A DNA stretch of 64,000 nt, taken from contig NZ_CP119758.1 of assembly GCF_029323795.1 (NCBI RefSeq), positions 1,736,001-1,800,000 on the forward strand, read 5' to 3'. This stretch comes from Zobellia alginiliquefaciens (GTDB lineage Bacteria > Bacteroidota > Bacteroidia > Flavobacteriales > Flavobacteriaceae). Below the pieces are notes generated by a model. That model saw only the letters and a program-made list of their open reading frames with translations, had not been told where the DNA came from and searched no databases. A program made the translations under genes and the position numbers. The number at the start of each line of letters is the position of its first letter. Within the stretch, counting starts at the first letter, position 1. Shown piece by piece: positions 16,356 through 25,983 of this stretch.

Positions 16356-16934
16356 ATGGATATACAATTCGATCTTCGAGAAATTGCGACCGCTACCATG
16401 GTACTTTTTGCGGTTATTGATATTTTAGGAAGTATCCCTATAATCATTGGATTACGAAAAAAAGTGGGGCATATAGAATCTGAAAAAGCTTCTTTTGTTT
16501 CGTTGATTATTATGATAGCCTTTCTTTTTGTTGGAGAAAAAATATTGAAATTAATTGGCATAGATGTATATTCTTTTGCTGTAGCGGGTTCCTTTATTCT
16601 ATTTTTTCTTGCTTTAGAAATGATATTGGGCATTACACTTTATAAGGAAGATGAGCCTGAAAGCGCATCAATAGTACCCATTGCCTTCCCATTAATTGCA
16701 GGTGCGGGAACTTTAACCGCATTATTATCGTTACGGGCAGAGTTTAGAGTAGAAAATATTATTGTTGCCATTACCCTAAACACTATTTTTGTGTTCTTAG
16801 TTTTGAAATCTTCAAAAAGAATAGAAAGGGTACTAGGCCAAAACGGACTAAATGTAATACGAAAAGTCTTTGGAGTTATTCTTTTGGCCATAGCCGTAAA
16901 ACTATTTGCCGCTAACGTTAACGGTTTATTCTAA
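16356..16934 (+). CDS. MarC family integral membrane protein
   Basis: The 192-residue protein has six hydrophobic segments and MarC-family features: TATMVLFAVIDILGSIPIII at the N-terminus and the IVPIAFPLIAGAGTLTALLS segment mid-protein. MarC-family proteins are six-helix inner-membrane proteins; the early link to multiple antibiotic resistance was not upheld and their substrate is unknown. A 68-residue membrane protein gene follows after 30 bp. Confidence 0.92.
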   Translation: MDIQFDLREIATATMVLFAVIDILGSIPIIIGLRKKVGHIESEKASFVSLIIMIAFLFVGEKILKLIGIDVYSFAVAGSFILFFLALEMILGITLYKEDEPESASIVPIAFPLIAGAGTLTALLSLRAEFRVENIIVAITLNTIFVFLVLKSSKRIERVLGQNGLNVIRKVFGVILLAIAVKLFAANVNGLF

Positions 16935-16964
16935 GGATTACAATAAGAATTTAAAAAATTAAAA

Positions 16965-17171
16965 ATGAACAAGACCTTAACCATAATTTTAATTGTTGCA
17001 GCTATCGCCCTTATGGCGTATAACGTTACTATGATTAATTTTCAAGATCCTTTTAACGGAGATAGCACTATTGCCTTAATTGGTATTGTAGCTTCTCTTT
17101 GTGCCGTGCTACTACTATTAATTTTCAGGACGAGTAAAAAAATACAACAAAAAGTACAAGAAAGGGATTAG
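16965..17171 (+). CDS. Two-helix small membrane protein
   Basis: The 68-residue protein has two membrane helices (about 4-22 and 36-56: IALIGIVASLCAVLLLLIF) and a basic C-terminus (RTSKKIQQKVQERD). It follows MarC by 30 bp and ends overlapping by 4 bp the end of the convergent S41 peptidase gene. Not recognised beyond being of a type common in flavobacteria. Confidence 0.7.
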   Translation: MNKTLTIILIVAAIALMAYNVTMINFQDPFNGDSTIALIGIVASLCAVLLLLIFRTSKKIQQKVQERD

Positions 17172-18793
17172 TTGCTGCTTTCAATAGCTTCCGCTTCTTC
17201 TTGTTGCACCACGGGATTATCTAACTTAAGTATCTCCTGTAGCATTTTGTCTTCCGTACTTTTAATTTTTGCATGTACGTTGGCTCCAAACAATTGTTCT
17301 GCCAATGCTGCTTTTAAATACAGTTTTATGCTATCTTCATAATCGTAGAAATTCATTCTAAGATTTCTATTTACGGAGTAGTCTACAAATTTTTCAAAAA
17401 GAATATCATCTACTCTAAAATCGTTGATAAACTCTTCTTTTGAGAAGGAATTGTATCGTTTTCTGTCTCCGTCCAAATGCTCAAAAATAAAATAGGAAAG
17501 CCAACCGAAACTGTCCATACTTTCTACAGCTTCTTCTTCATTAGATCCTATGGGAACAAAAACATCTGGAATAATCCCACCACCACCATACACCACTTTG
17601 CCTTTGGGTGTGGTAAATTTTAATGAATCAGCCACTTTTATGCTGTCTACAGTAACCAGCTCACCACTGTGGTACCTATCGGTAAACTTTTTATAGTAGT
17701 CGTCATTTCCGTTTTCATAAGACTTCTGAATACTTCTTCCCGTAGGCGTGTAATATCTAGAAACTGTAAGACGTACGGCTGAACCATCACCTAACTCCAT
17801 CTCCCGCTGCACCAAACCCTTACCAAAGGAACGGCGACCAACTATAGTACCTATATCATTATCCTGCAGGGCCCCAGCTATAATTTCGCTTGCAGACGCA
17901 GAACGCTCATTGATAAGAACGTAGACCGGTTTATCTTCAAACCTACCTTTTGAGGTGGCATGAATTTTATTGATTTTTCCTTTTTTGTTCTTGGTAAAAA
18001 GAATGAGCTTGCCATCTTTAAGAAATTCATCTGCCATTTGCTCGGCCACCCCTAAATAACCACCGGGGTTATCCCTTAAATCCAACGTTAACTTACGTGC
18101 TCCTTGCTTTATCAATTCAGAGAGAGCGGACTTGAATTCTTTATAGGTTGATTCCGCAAAGCGATTCACCTTTATATATGCCATATCCTTCGTTAACATA
18201 TAATAAGATTCCACACTTTTTATGGGAACAATATCTCTTTTTACGTTTACCGTGAATATTTTATCGTCTTCTTTTCTATAGACCTTCAGTTTTACCGAAC
18301 TGCCTTTTTCTCCTTTTAGTTTCCCTACAATATCTTCACTGGCCAAGGCTTTACCGTACAAGGTATCGCTATCGGCCATTAAAATACGATCGCCGGCTTT
18401 TATCCCTTTTAAATAACTAGGTCCCTTTGGCACTGTTCTAATAACTGAAATAGTGTCCTTATACGGGTAAAAATTAATACCGATGCCAACAAAATCGCCT
18501 TTCATATTCTCCGAAACACGATCCATTTCATTTTTTGGTATATACACTGAATGAGGATCCAGTTTCTCTAAAATCTGATTTACGGTTACATCTACAATGC
18601 TGTCCGTATCAATATCATCTACATACTCATAATCTATATAATCAATGAGTCTATTGAGTTTGTCTTTTTTGGAATTGGTGGTAAAGAGTTTCTCTGGTGA
18701 ATCTGCAAAATGCAATTTTCCGCCAACAAAAATACCTAGGGCAAGTGCTGCAGCTATAACGGTAGGCCATATGTAGTTTTGTTGTCGTTTCAT
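17168..18793 (-). CDS. S41 family C-terminal processing peptidase
   Basis: The 541-residue protein has an N-terminal membrane or signal segment (IWPTVIAAALALGIFVGG), a PDZ domain (about 85-175, GIGINFYPY then GPSYLKGIKAGDRIL) and an S41 protease core. The catalytic Ser is in NERSASASEIIAGAL and the Lys in GRRSFGKGLVQ; LRDNPGG is also present. Acts in the periplasm, cleaving proteins from their C-termini. It starts 2 bp after the deaminase gene, so the two form an operon. Confidence 0.95.
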   Translation of the reverse strand: MKRQQNYIWPTVIAAALALGIFVGGKLHFADSPEKLFTTNSKKDKLNRLIDYIDYEYVDDIDTDSIVDVTVNQILEKLDPHSVYIPKNEMDRVSENMKGDFVGIGINFYPYKDTISVIRTVPKGPSYLKGIKAGDRILMADSDTLYGKALASEDIVGKLKGEKGSSVKLKVYRKEDDKIFTVNVKRDIVPIKSVESYYMLTKDMAYIKVNRFAESTYKEFKSALSELIKQGARKLTLDLRDNPGGYLGVAEQMADEFLKDGKLILFTKNKKGKINKIHATSKGRFEDKPVYVLINERSASASEIIAGALQDNDIGTIVGRRSFGKGLVQREMELGDGSAVRLTVSRYYTPTGRSIQKSYENGNDDYYKKFTDRYHSGELVTVDSIKVADSLKFTTPKGKVVYGGGGIIPDVFVPIGSNEEEAVESMDSFGWLSYFIFEHLDGDRKRYNSFSKEEFINDFRVDDILFEKFVDYSVNRNLRMNFYDYEDSIKLYLKAALAEQLFGANVHAKIKSTEDKMLQEILKLDNPVVQQEEAEAIESSN

Positions 18794-18795
18794 AA

Positions 18796-19245
18796 TTATA
18801 TTGCTTCGTCTACCTCTTCTTCAATTTCGGGTAAATGCACTAATTCTATACCTGCTCGTTCTAAAAATTGTAATCCAGAGTCGTCTTTATAAGCCCGTGT
18901 GTATACAACACGTTTTATGCCAGACTGATGAATTAACTTACTACACTCTCTACATGGTGATAGTGTAATATAGAGGGTTGCCCCTTCACAGGATTGGGTA
19001 GAAGATGCTACTTTGCTGATAGCATTGGCCTCAGCGTGTAAAACATACCATTTGGTATACCCTTCTTCATCTTCGCATACGTTTTCAAAACCCGTTGGCG
19101 TACCATTGTAACCATCAGATATGATCATTCTGTCCTTTACAATAATAGCACCCACCTGTTTTCTCTCGCAATAGGAAAGCTTGCCCCATTCTTGAGCCAT
19201 GCGCAGATATGCCTTATCGTATTTTGTTTGTTTTATTTTTTCCAT
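18796..19245 (-). CDS. Deoxycytidylate (dCMP) deaminase family protein
   Basis: The zinc-dependent deaminase motifs are visible: HAEANAI and, about 30 residues later, PCRECSK, with GYNGTPTGFENVCE as in ComEB/dCMP deaminases. Converts dCMP to dUMP for thymidylate synthesis. Start at ATG 19245 (MEKIKQTKYD) gives 149 residues, near the family length; the longer frame to 19272 has no domain support. The S41 peptidase gene follows 2 bp later. Confidence 0.93.
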   Translation of the reverse strand: MEKIKQTKYDKAYLRMAQEWGKLSYCERKQVGAIIVKDRMIISDGYNGTPTGFENVCEDEEGYTKWYVLHAEANAISKVASSTQSCEGATLYITLSPCRECSKLIHQSGIKRVVYTRAYKDDSGLQFLERAGIELVHLPEIEEEVDEAI

Positions 19246-19369
19246 GGACTGCGAAGATACAATAATAGACACATGTGCTAATTATCTTACCTGCAATACA
19301 ACTAAGATACCCGCTTTTAAAAAGCCCAACAATAATAAGGGGTTAATTTTAAGTGAAAATACTGAGTTG

Positions 19370-19954
19370 CTATAGCGGAAACGTACGAATGAGCATTGGT
19401 ATTGTTAGAAGTATTATTAAAATAGATGTAATTACGACGAATAGCACTTTCTTTAATTTCGTAATTGTAATTACAACCCAACTTAGTGCCAAAACCGAAA
19501 CTACGATGGTAACCTGTGAGAGCTCAATTCCGGCTGCAAAGCCCAAAAGTGGCACTAATTTGCTATCTTCCTCAGCCATAAGCATTCTAAAGTAATTGCT
19601 AAAACCAAAACCGTGAATTAAACCAAATACCAATGTAGCCAGCACATGCCCTTGCATATTTTTAACCGTCGCCATATTGCGCATAAACACCAGATTAAAA
19701 ACAGCGGTCATCATTATAGTTACAGGAATCAAAAACTCAATAAGGCTAACATCTACGGTTACCGCATCATACGCACTTAAAGAAAGTGATAAACAATGAG
19801 CAATGGTAAAAACCGTAGCCAACAAAACTACTTTCTTCCAATTTTTAAAGGAAAATGGTACAGCCAATGCTGCTAAAAAAAGAATGTGATCATACGCATT
19901 AACATCTAGCACATGATTTAACCCCATCTTTATGTAGAACAGAAATTCCTCCAT
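19370..19954 (-). CDS. HupE/UreJ-like membrane protein
   Basis: The 194-residue protein has six or seven hydrophobic segments and the family signature near the N-terminus (YIKMGLNHVLDVNAYDHILF), followed later by FGLIHGFGFSN. HupE/UreJ proteins are small multi-helix membrane proteins with conserved His, some linked to nickel uptake; this clade occurs widely outside nickel operons and its substrate is unknown. It lies 19 bp downstream of the TerB-DnaJ gene on the same strand, probably cotranscribed. Confidence 0.85.
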   Translation of the reverse strand: MEEFLFYIKMGLNHVLDVNAYDHILFLAALAVPFSFKNWKKVVLLATVFTIAHCLSLSLSAYDAVTVDVSLIEFLIPVTIMMTAVFNLVFMRNMATVKNMQGHVLATLVFGLIHGFGFSNYFRMLMAEEDSKLVPLLGFAAGIELSQVTIVVSVLALSWVVITITKLKKVLFVVITSILIILLTIPMLIRTFPL

Positions 19955-19973
19955 TTATAAATACTAAATTAGA

Positions 19974-20720
19974 TTACAATCCTCTTTCCGACTGAATTTC
20001 TTCGTAGGCTTTTTGAACCTCCTTAAACTTCTCCTCTGCACCTTTCTTAATTGCCTCGTTCTGGGTATTTACACGATCCGGGTGATATTTCTTGGCCATT
20101 GTACGGTAGGCTTTCTTAACCTCGTCATTACTTGCTGATTTTTCAATATCAAGTATTTTGTACGCATTGTTGACCGACTTAATAAACATGGCCTTAATAC
20201 TCTCAAAGTCCCTTGCACTAACCCGTAAATAGCCTGCTATTTCACGAATTTTATTTATCTCCGGAGTACTAACAGAACCATCTGCCTGAGCTATTCCAAA
20301 TAAAAAGTGAAGCAGTTGTAACCGAACCTCATAGCGAGTGCGCTGATTTAAAAACGTACAAATACGCTGCGCGGAAATCTCATGCTTTTTGTTAATCTCA
20401 TTGAATGTCCTGAAAATGGCATTGGCCTTTTCTTTACCATATGTACTTACGAAGTACTGCCGTACATAATCCATTTCTCGCTGGCTAACCTTACCATCGG
20501 CCTTTATCACAATTGAACATAAAGACAGTAAGTTCAGTTCAAAATCTGCCGGAGAAACATTTTGACGTGTCATATCCCTAAAAACAGACTGCGCTCCTCC
20601 GCCACCGGTAATTTTAATCCCATCAATTAAGCTTCCTACTAGATATCCTAAAATTGCTCCGGGAAACCGAAAAAAATAATATCCAATAATGGCTGCGAAC
20701 CATTTAATCATATCGTACAA
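19974..20720 (-). CDS. TerB-DnaJ domain membrane cochaperone (DjlA-like)
   Basis: The 248-residue protein has an N-terminal membrane segment ([20 protein letters not shown]), a TerB-like helical domain (about 55-160, [19 protein letters not shown] and [16 protein letters not shown]) and a C-terminal J domain (about 183-245, [20 protein letters not shown] with the HPD motif in YHPDR). Resembles DjlA, which stimulates DnaK at the membrane. ATG at 20711 (residue 4) is a possible alternative start, since the -7 element at 20731..20738 puts transcription close to 20724. Confidence 0.9.
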   Translation of the reverse strand: MYDMIKWFAAIIGYYFFRFPGAILGYLVGSLIDGIKITGGGGAQSVFRDMTRQNVSPADFELNLLSLCSIVIKADGKVSQREMDYVRQYFVSTYGKEKANAIFRTFNEINKKHEISAQRICTFLNQRTRYEVRLQLLHFLFGIAQADGSVSTPEINKIREIAGYLRVSARDFESIKAMFIKSVNNAYKILDIEKSASNDEVKKAYRTMAKKYHPDRVNTQNEAIKKGAEEKFKEVQKAYEEIQSERGL

Positions 20721-20730
20721 AAAATTTTGG

Positions 20731-20738
20731 CAAAGATA
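20731..20738 (-). promoter_or_regulatory. -7 promoter element for the TerB-DnaJ operon
   Basis: TATCTTTG on the minus strand matches TAnnTTTG exactly. It lies 11 bp from the annotated ATG, giving a very short leader, which slightly favours the second ATG at 20711. Confidence 0.5.
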
Positions 20739-21022
20739 TTAAAAGGACTTAGAAATGATAGGTTATTGTTCAACAGCTTTTAACCGTCCATTTCCATTAT
20801 TTTTCTAAAAGTTGCTAAAACCTTACATCCATTCAAATTCAGTGTAATATATTCCCTAATTTTCAGATTGGTGTAAACAGAGATTAGTTCTCACGATTAC
20901 AACTCTTCTGAAGACCGTTCATCCTTAACGGTTGTTCCTCCATAATGAACAGCTTTAAACAAGACTTATTCAACTTCCCCTAAGGTAATGTTAAGTCCTT
21001 CTAATAAATGCGACAAAATAAG
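20739..21022. other. Divergent intergenic region without a gene
   Basis: The region between the TerB-DnaJ and bacilliredoxin promoters holds no frame with gene character, no strong hairpin and no repeat that I could see. Confidence 0.5.
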
Positions 21023-21030
21023 TATCTTTG
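21023..21030 (+). promoter_or_regulatory. -7 promoter element for the bacilliredoxin gene
   Basis: TATCTTTG matches TAnnTTTG and lies 26 bp before the ATG at 21056. A convincing -33 element was not found. Confidence 0.55.
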
Positions 21031-21055
21031 TTAACCATATATAAAATATAATAAT

Positions 21056-21466
21056 ATGTATCCTGCAGAATTGGTAAAACCTATGAGAGAAGACTTGGCA
21101 TCAGCTGGGTTTGAAGAATTACATACATCAGAAGCAGTCGAAAATGCAATCAAAAAAGAAGGTACTACTTTAGTTGTAGTAAATTCTGTTTGTGGTTGTG
21201 CAGCGGCAAACGCTAGACCTGCGGCTAAGTTAAGCTTACACAACACTAAGAAACCTGACCATATTGTTACGGTTTTTGCAGGTGTTGACATTGAAGCCGT
21301 TAATACAGCAAGAAATCTTATGATTCCTTTTCCTCCATCATCACCAAGTATGGCTCTTTTTAAAGATGGCGAATTGGTTCATATGATTGAGCGTCACCAT
21401 ATTGAAGGTAGACCAGCAGAATTAATTGCCGAAAACTTAGTAGGTGCTTACGAGGAGTTCTGTTAG
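21056..21466 (+). CDS. BrxA/BrxB (YphP/YqiW) family bacilliredoxin
   Basis: The 136-residue protein matches bacilliredoxins: MYPAELVKPMREDLASAGFE at the start, the active-site Cys-Gly-Cys at residues 46-48 (VCGCAAANARPA), and a thioredoxin-like C-terminal half (HRIV and FPPSSPSMALFKDGELVHMI-type segments). In Bacillus these reverse bacillithiol mixed disulfides on proteins; the thiol used here is not shown. It is followed by its own strong terminator. Confidence 0.93.
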   Translation: MYPAELVKPMREDLASAGFEELHTSEAVENAIKKEGTTLVVVNSVCGCAAANARPAAKLSLHNTKKPDHIVTVFAGVDIEAVNTARNLMIPFPPSSPSMALFKDGELVHMIERHHIEGRPAELIAENLVGAYEEFC

Positions 21467-21510
21467 AACTATTTTAATGCCTCTAGATAAGAGCGCATAA
21501 AAGAATACAA

Positions 21511-21539
21511 AAAACCGCTTCACAAAGAAGCGGTTTTTT
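21511..21539 (+). terminator. Terminator of the bacilliredoxin gene
   Basis: An 11-bp stem (21511..21521 with 21529..21539, aaaaaccgctt / aagcggttttt) encloses a 7-nt loop and runs into Ts. It ends just before the acyltransferase start at 21551. Confidence 0.9.
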
Positions 21540-21550
21540 ATTTTTGTAGC

Positions 21551-22291
21551 ATGCAAAAGCTACTGGCCTATCCCTTAACCTTCCTTTACATAATTCTTTT
21601 TGGATTGTGTTTGCTTGTGTACCACCCCATTCAATGGGTGTGCTTTAATGTATTTGGGTATAATGCCCACAGAATGAGTGTTGCCCTACTGAACCTATCA
21701 TTAATGCGGTCAACACATGTTTTGGGCACTACCTATTCCTTTAACAACCCGCATAATATTCCAACAGATAGGCCTTTGATTATTGTTCTCAATCATCAAA
21801 GTATGCATGATATACCCCCTATTGTGTGGTTCATGCGAAAACACCATCCTAAATTTGTCAGTAAAAAAGAACTGGGCAAAGGTATACCCAGTGTATCCTA
21901 TAATTTAAGACACGGAGGCTCCGTACTTATTGACAGAAACGATAGTAGACAGGCATTATCCGAAATTGCCAAACTGGGGCGTTATATAGAAAAGTACAAA
22001 AGAAGCGCAGTAATATTTCCCGAGGGGACCCGTAGCCGTACCGGCCACCCAAAACCGTTTAAAGCCACAGGATTAAAGTTGCTAATGAAAAATGCACCTT
22101 CGGCTTTAATTGTGCCAATCAGTATCAACAATTCATGGAAAATGCTCAAATATGGCAAGTTTCCTAATGGCATAGGCAATCGTATTACTTTTGATGTACA
22201 CAAACCTATAGAAGTTAATTCCGATTTAGATTCCGCTTTGGCAAAAACGGAAAAAAGCGTGGTTTCCGGCATAACTTCTTTTAAATCTTAG
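21551..22291 (+). CDS. plsC: 1-acyl-sn-glycerol-3-phosphate acyltransferase (PlsC family)
   Basis: The 246-residue protein has an N-terminal membrane segment (LTFLYIILFGLCLLVYHP) and the acyltransferase motifs: HxxxxD at His82-Asp87 (NHQSMHD), FPEGTRSRTG, and a later VPISI. Adds the second acyl chain to make phosphatidic acid at the inner membrane. The HD-domain gene starts 2 bp later, so the two are coupled. The gene symbol is by family; several paralogues may exist. Confidence 0.9.
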   Translation: MQKLLAYPLTFLYIILFGLCLLVYHPIQWVCFNVFGYNAHRMSVALLNLSLMRSTHVLGTTYSFNNPHNIPTDRPLIIVLNHQSMHDIPPIVWFMRKHHPKFVSKKELGKGIPSVSYNLRHGGSVLIDRNDSRQALSEIAKLGRYIEKYKRSAVIFPEGTRSRTGHPKPFKATGLKLLMKNAPSALIVPISINNSWKMLKYGKFPNGIGNRITFDVHKPIEVNSDLDSALAKTEKSVVSGITSFKS

Positions 22292-22292
22292 C

Positions 22293-22970
22293 ATGACCAA
22301 TTCCGAAATAGTAGAACAAACCATTGCTTTTGTAAAAGAGACTTTACAAGGCGCCGAAGGCGGGCACGATTGGTTTCATATTCAACGTGTATTTAAGAAC
22401 ACCCTACTTATAGCAAAAGAAGAAAAAGTAGATGTTCTAGTGGTAAGCCTAGGGGCACTATTGCATGATATTGCAGATGCAAAATTCAATGATGGCGATG
22501 AAACCGTAGGCCCAAAACTTGCTCAACACTTTTTGACTGACTTGGGGGTGAACAAAGACACCATTGACCATGTCATTAAAATTATTGAGAACATCTCTTT
22601 TAAAAATTCTCTAGAAAAAGGAAAGAAATTCTCGTCTATAGAATTAGAAGTAGTTCAAGATGCAGACCGTTTAGATGCGCTAGGTGCCATAGGTATTGCA
22701 AGAGCTTTTAACTATGGTGGGTTTAAGAATCGGGAACTTTACAACCCGGAGATTGCTCCCAACCTAAAAATGACCAAAGCGGAGTATAAAAAATCTACCG
22801 CGCCCACATTAAATCATTTTTACGAGAAGTTACTTCTGCTCAAGGATAAAATGAATACCGTAACTGGCACAAAACTAGCAGAACAACGGCATGATTATAT
22901 GTTAGATTACCTTGAACAGTTTTATCAGGAATGGGACCCTCTTCAACCAAATACAGGGTTCACAGCATAA
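22293..22970 (+). CDS. HD domain phosphohydrolase
   Basis: The 225-residue protein has the HD superfamily metal ligands: His25 in GHDWFHIQRV, His58-Asp59 in LLHDIADAKF, and a later Asp in VQDADRLDALGAIGIAR. This arrangement is that of YedJ-like metal-dependent hydrolases; the substrate (a phosphate ester or nucleotide) is not predictable. It starts 2 bp after plsC. Confidence 0.9.
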   Translation: MTNSEIVEQTIAFVKETLQGAEGGHDWFHIQRVFKNTLLIAKEEKVDVLVVSLGALLHDIADAKFNDGDETVGPKLAQHFLTDLGVNKDTIDHVIKIIENISFKNSLEKGKKFSSIELEVVQDADRLDALGAIGIARAFNYGGFKNRELYNPEIAPNLKMTKAEYKKSTAPTLNHFYEKLLLLKDKMNTVTGTKLAEQRHDYMLDYLEQFYQEWDPLQPNTGFTA

Positions 22971-23040
22971 ATCAGCTAAAAAATCCGGCTGTGTATTCTT
23001 CAAAATTTGTACCTTCAAGACCAGAACCTAAATCCAATTT

Positions 23041-24471
23041 TTGAAGATGCAAAGAAGAAAGTTTATCAAGAATGCCGCAGCGGCTTCCACCGTATTTTCC
23101 ATTGTTCCTAGTTTTGTAATGGGCAAGAACCATGTTGCTCCCAGTGACACCTTGTATGTTGGTGCTTTTGGTGTTGGCGGACGTGGCTCAGGAGTTATCA
23201 ACGGGCTAGACGCTACCGGAAAAGTGAAGTTTGTAACCCTTTGTGATGTAGATGACAGAAGAGCCTCAGATACCTATAAAAAATATCCAAAAGCAAAAAA
23301 ATACAAAGACTATAGAAAAGTTTATGATAAGCACTTAAGTGACATAGATGCCATTATGGTAGCAACGCCAGACCATATGCACGCCTCTATTGCCCTACCT
23401 TTTATGCGCGCCAAAAAACACGCTTATGTAGAAAAGCCGTTGACACACAATATCAACGAAGCTCGCATGATGACCCAAGTTGCCAAAGAACATGGTATCG
23501 TAACCCAAATGGGAAACCAAGGAGCATCAAGTGATGGTAGTCGAGAAGCAAAAGAATGGATAGATTCAGGCATCATTGGAAAGGTATATAAAGTAGATTG
23601 TTGGACAAACCGTCCCGTATGGCCACAAGGTGTGCCCGCACCAACGGAAAAACAACCAGTTCCTAAAGGCCTTGACTGGGACCTTTGGCTTGGCGTTGCA
23701 GCAAAGCGCGATTACAATGCAGCCTATCTTCCTTTTAAATGGAGAGGTTTCTGGGACTTCGGCACCGGAGCTCTTGGTGATATGGGATGCCATATTATGG
23801 AAACCCCATTTAGCGTATTGAACTTAGGCTATCCTACCGAAGCTGAAGCGAGTTGTACTACCAATTGGGTGGGCGATTTTGTAGAAGCCGATTACAGCGA
23901 ATCTTGCCCGGCATCTTCAATTGTACGATTAAAGTTCAACACGGAACAACACGGTGACATTGCCCTAAATTGGTATGATGGCGGACTAAAGCCTGACTTA
24001 CCGGATGAGTTGGCAGATGGCGAAACTATTGGCGACGGCGGCGGAGGTTCTGTTTTTTATGGAACCAAAGGTATTTTAGTAACGGACACCTACTCACGTA
24101 ATGCCAGATTGTTACCAAGCAAAAACATGGACATGTTCAAAGCCCCTGCTCCTTATTTAAAGCGAATTGATGGCGATGTTGAAGGTCACCAAAGAAACTT
24201 TGTAGAAGGTTGCTTAAATGGTGCCGAAACCTCATCTGACTTTGAGAGATCAGGACCTCTGACCGAAGCTGTATTAATGGGGAACTTGGCCATTAAAGCT
24301 TTTCAATATAAAAAATTAAAGGAGGGCAAAAAACTTGGTGATTGGGATCCTTTTGAATACCCCGGGAGAAGAAAAATCCTTTGGGACGGTGACAATATGA
24401 AAGTAACCAATTGGGATATGGCCAACGAGTGGGTAAAAGGTAAGTATCGTAAAGGTTGGGAGTTAAAATAA
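23041..24471 (+). CDS. Tat-exported Gfo/Idh/MocA family oxidoreductase
   Basis: The 476-residue protein has a twin-arginine signal (RRKFIKNAAAASTVF). A Rossmann domain follows (VGAFGVGGRGSGVINGL, LCDVDD, DAIMVATPDHMHA, the YVEKPLTHN segment), then a substrate domain with DMGCHIMETPF and WYDGGLKPDLP. NAD(P)-dependent sugar oxidoreductase family; Tat-exported members in Bacteroidota are often glycan-processing enzymes, and no specific substrate can be assigned. ATG at 23041 or 23047 is possible. It has its own terminator downstream. Confidence 0.92.
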   Translation: MKMQRRKFIKNAAAASTVFSIVPSFVMGKNHVAPSDTLYVGAFGVGGRGSGVINGLDATGKVKFVTLCDVDDRRASDTYKKYPKAKKYKDYRKVYDKHLSDIDAIMVATPDHMHASIALPFMRAKKHAYVEKPLTHNINEARMMTQVAKEHGIVTQMGNQGASSDGSREAKEWIDSGIIGKVYKVDCWTNRPVWPQGVPAPTEKQPVPKGLDWDLWLGVAAKRDYNAAYLPFKWRGFWDFGTGALGDMGCHIMETPFSVLNLGYPTEAEASCTTNWVGDFVEADYSESCPASSIVRLKFNTEQHGDIALNWYDGGLKPDLPDELADGETIGDGGGGSVFYGTKGILVTDTYSRNARLLPSKNMDMFKAPAPYLKRIDGDVEGHQRNFVEGCLNGAETSSDFERSGPLTEAVLMGNLAIKAFQYKKLKEGKKLGDWDPFEYPGRRKILWDGDNMKVTNWDMANEWVKGKYRKGWELK

Positions 24472-24496
24472 ACAACTTCAATGTATATATAAAAAC

Positions 24497-24526
24497 AAAA
24501 AGTCCCGTAGCAATACGGGACTTTTT
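24497..24526 (+). terminator. Terminator of the Gfo/Idh/MocA gene
   Basis: A perfect 13-bp stem (24497..24509 with 24514..24526) encloses a GCAA tetraloop and ends in Ts. The A run at its left side lets it work also for the convergent glycosyltransferase gene. Confidence 0.92.
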
Positions 24527-24576
24527 CTATTCTAAACGGATGAATCAGAACCATCCGTAGTATACTATATTCTTAC

Positions 24577-25983
24577 TTACTTCTTTGTAGGCAATTCACG
24601 AGTTAACCAACCTCTCTTGTTTGCAGTTGCAATTGCATAAGGGGTAATCCAGAATAAACCAAAGGTGAACAAAATACTATATGAATACGCCCAAAAAGAT
24701 TCTTTAAAATCATACCGGTTTGCATAAAACAATACCGGGAATGTAGACAACACCAAGATGCTCAACAGCGTAGAGCTTAAAAACAATAATGGGTGAGTCA
24801 AAATAAAGAACAACATAAACAATAAAAATGGGTAGCTCATTAGTATTTTAATCGATTGGCTAATGAACAATAACCTTGGGCCAAATTTTGAGTCTTTTCT
24901 AAAGTTGGTAAAAACGTACTTAGACATTTCAATATTTTCACGAACATTGCTTCTACCCCATCTGATAAACATCTTGTAAAGACCTTTATATTTTTCCGGT
25001 ACATTGGTATAAGCGTATGCGTTTCTCTGAAACAATACGTGAAACCCTTGTTTTAAAATCATGTTGGTCATGGCGCGATCTTCACCAATATCTGAAGGTT
25101 GCCCCATAAAAGTCTGATTGATCCACTCATCCAAACAGTTAAAAACAGCAGTTCTACGGTAAGCTGCCAGTGCTCCTGGAGTACATAACACCGAGTTTAA
25201 AGAACTCTCTGCAGATCGTACGAATTCAAAACTCTGAACAAAACTTACATCTAACATCTTTGGAAGTAATGCTCTTTTGTTGTTCAGAACACGAATATTA
25301 CCCGCAACGGCCCCGCACTTCTCATTCACTACAAATGGGCTTACTAGGTTACGAAGTGTATCTGGGTCCACAATAGAATCACTATCTACCGTTACAAAGA
25401 TTTCACCTGTTCCCTCGTTAAAGCCTCTGTACAGACCATGGCGCTTACCCATGTTCTTAGGTTGTTGAAAAATCGTTACACGATCACCCAAAACCATTTT
25501 GGCCTCCTTCATCCAGTGCCAGGTATCATCTTTACTACCATCATCAATTGACAATAGTTGTAATTTTTCATGAGGAAAATCACTTTCCGCCAAACTCATC
25601 AACGTATCATACACTTGTTTGCCCTCATTATAAGCCGGTACAATTACGGTTACCGTTGGTAATTCTTCATCCGAAACAGAATCAATAGCCTTATATCTAA
25701 AATATCTGTAAATGATAAACAGAAAAAAAGCGGCCTTAAAAACTAAAAGTCCAAGAGCAACATACATAAAGGCCTGTCCAAAAGTTGAGGCAGAACGTTC
25801 AATGTTAAACTGGGTCAGATCGCTTCTTAAAATATAGGACATATAAGCTGCGCCTATCATCAAAACAAAGGTGCTTCCCATCACAAAAATGCCCCATGCG
25901 TTTGCTGTTTCAATGAAAATTTTGATTTTATCGAGAAAGCTACTTTTTCTTGCAACTTTATCTAATGTGGTATTTGGTTTCAT
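24577..25983 (-). CDS. Membrane glycosyltransferase family 2 (processive-type)
   Basis: The 468-residue protein has two N-terminal membrane helices (about 33-52 and 69-90), a GT-A catalytic domain (VTVIVPAYNEGKQ, DDGSKDD, VDSDSIVD, IGEDRA, and RWGRSN as the Q/RxxRW-like element) and C-terminal membrane helices (about 375-450). This is the layout of processive GT2 enzymes such as NodC, hyaluronan or chitin synthases, which polymerise a beta-linked sugar and pass it through the membrane. The sugar is unknown. It stands alone with its own upstream region. Confidence 0.9.
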   Translation of the reverse strand: MKPNTTLDKVARKSSFLDKIKIFIETANAWGIFVMGSTFVLMIGAAYMSYILRSDLTQFNIERSASTFGQAFMYVALGLLVFKAAFFLFIIYRYFRYKAIDSVSDEELPTVTVIVPAYNEGKQVYDTLMSLAESDFPHEKLQLLSIDDGSKDDTWHWMKEAKMVLGDRVTIFQQPKNMGKRHGLYRGFNEGTGEIFVTVDSDSIVDPDTLRNLVSPFVVNEKCGAVAGNIRVLNNKRALLPKMLDVSFVQSFEFVRSAESSLNSVLCTPGALAAYRRTAVFNCLDEWINQTFMGQPSDIGEDRAMTNMILKQGFHVLFQRNAYAYTNVPEKYKGLYKMFIRWGRSNVRENIEMSKYVFTNFRKDSKFGPRLLFISQSIKILMSYPFLLFMLFFILTHPLLFLSSTLLSILVLSTFPVLFYANRYDFKESFWAYSYSILFTFGLFWITPYAIATANKRGWLTRELPTKK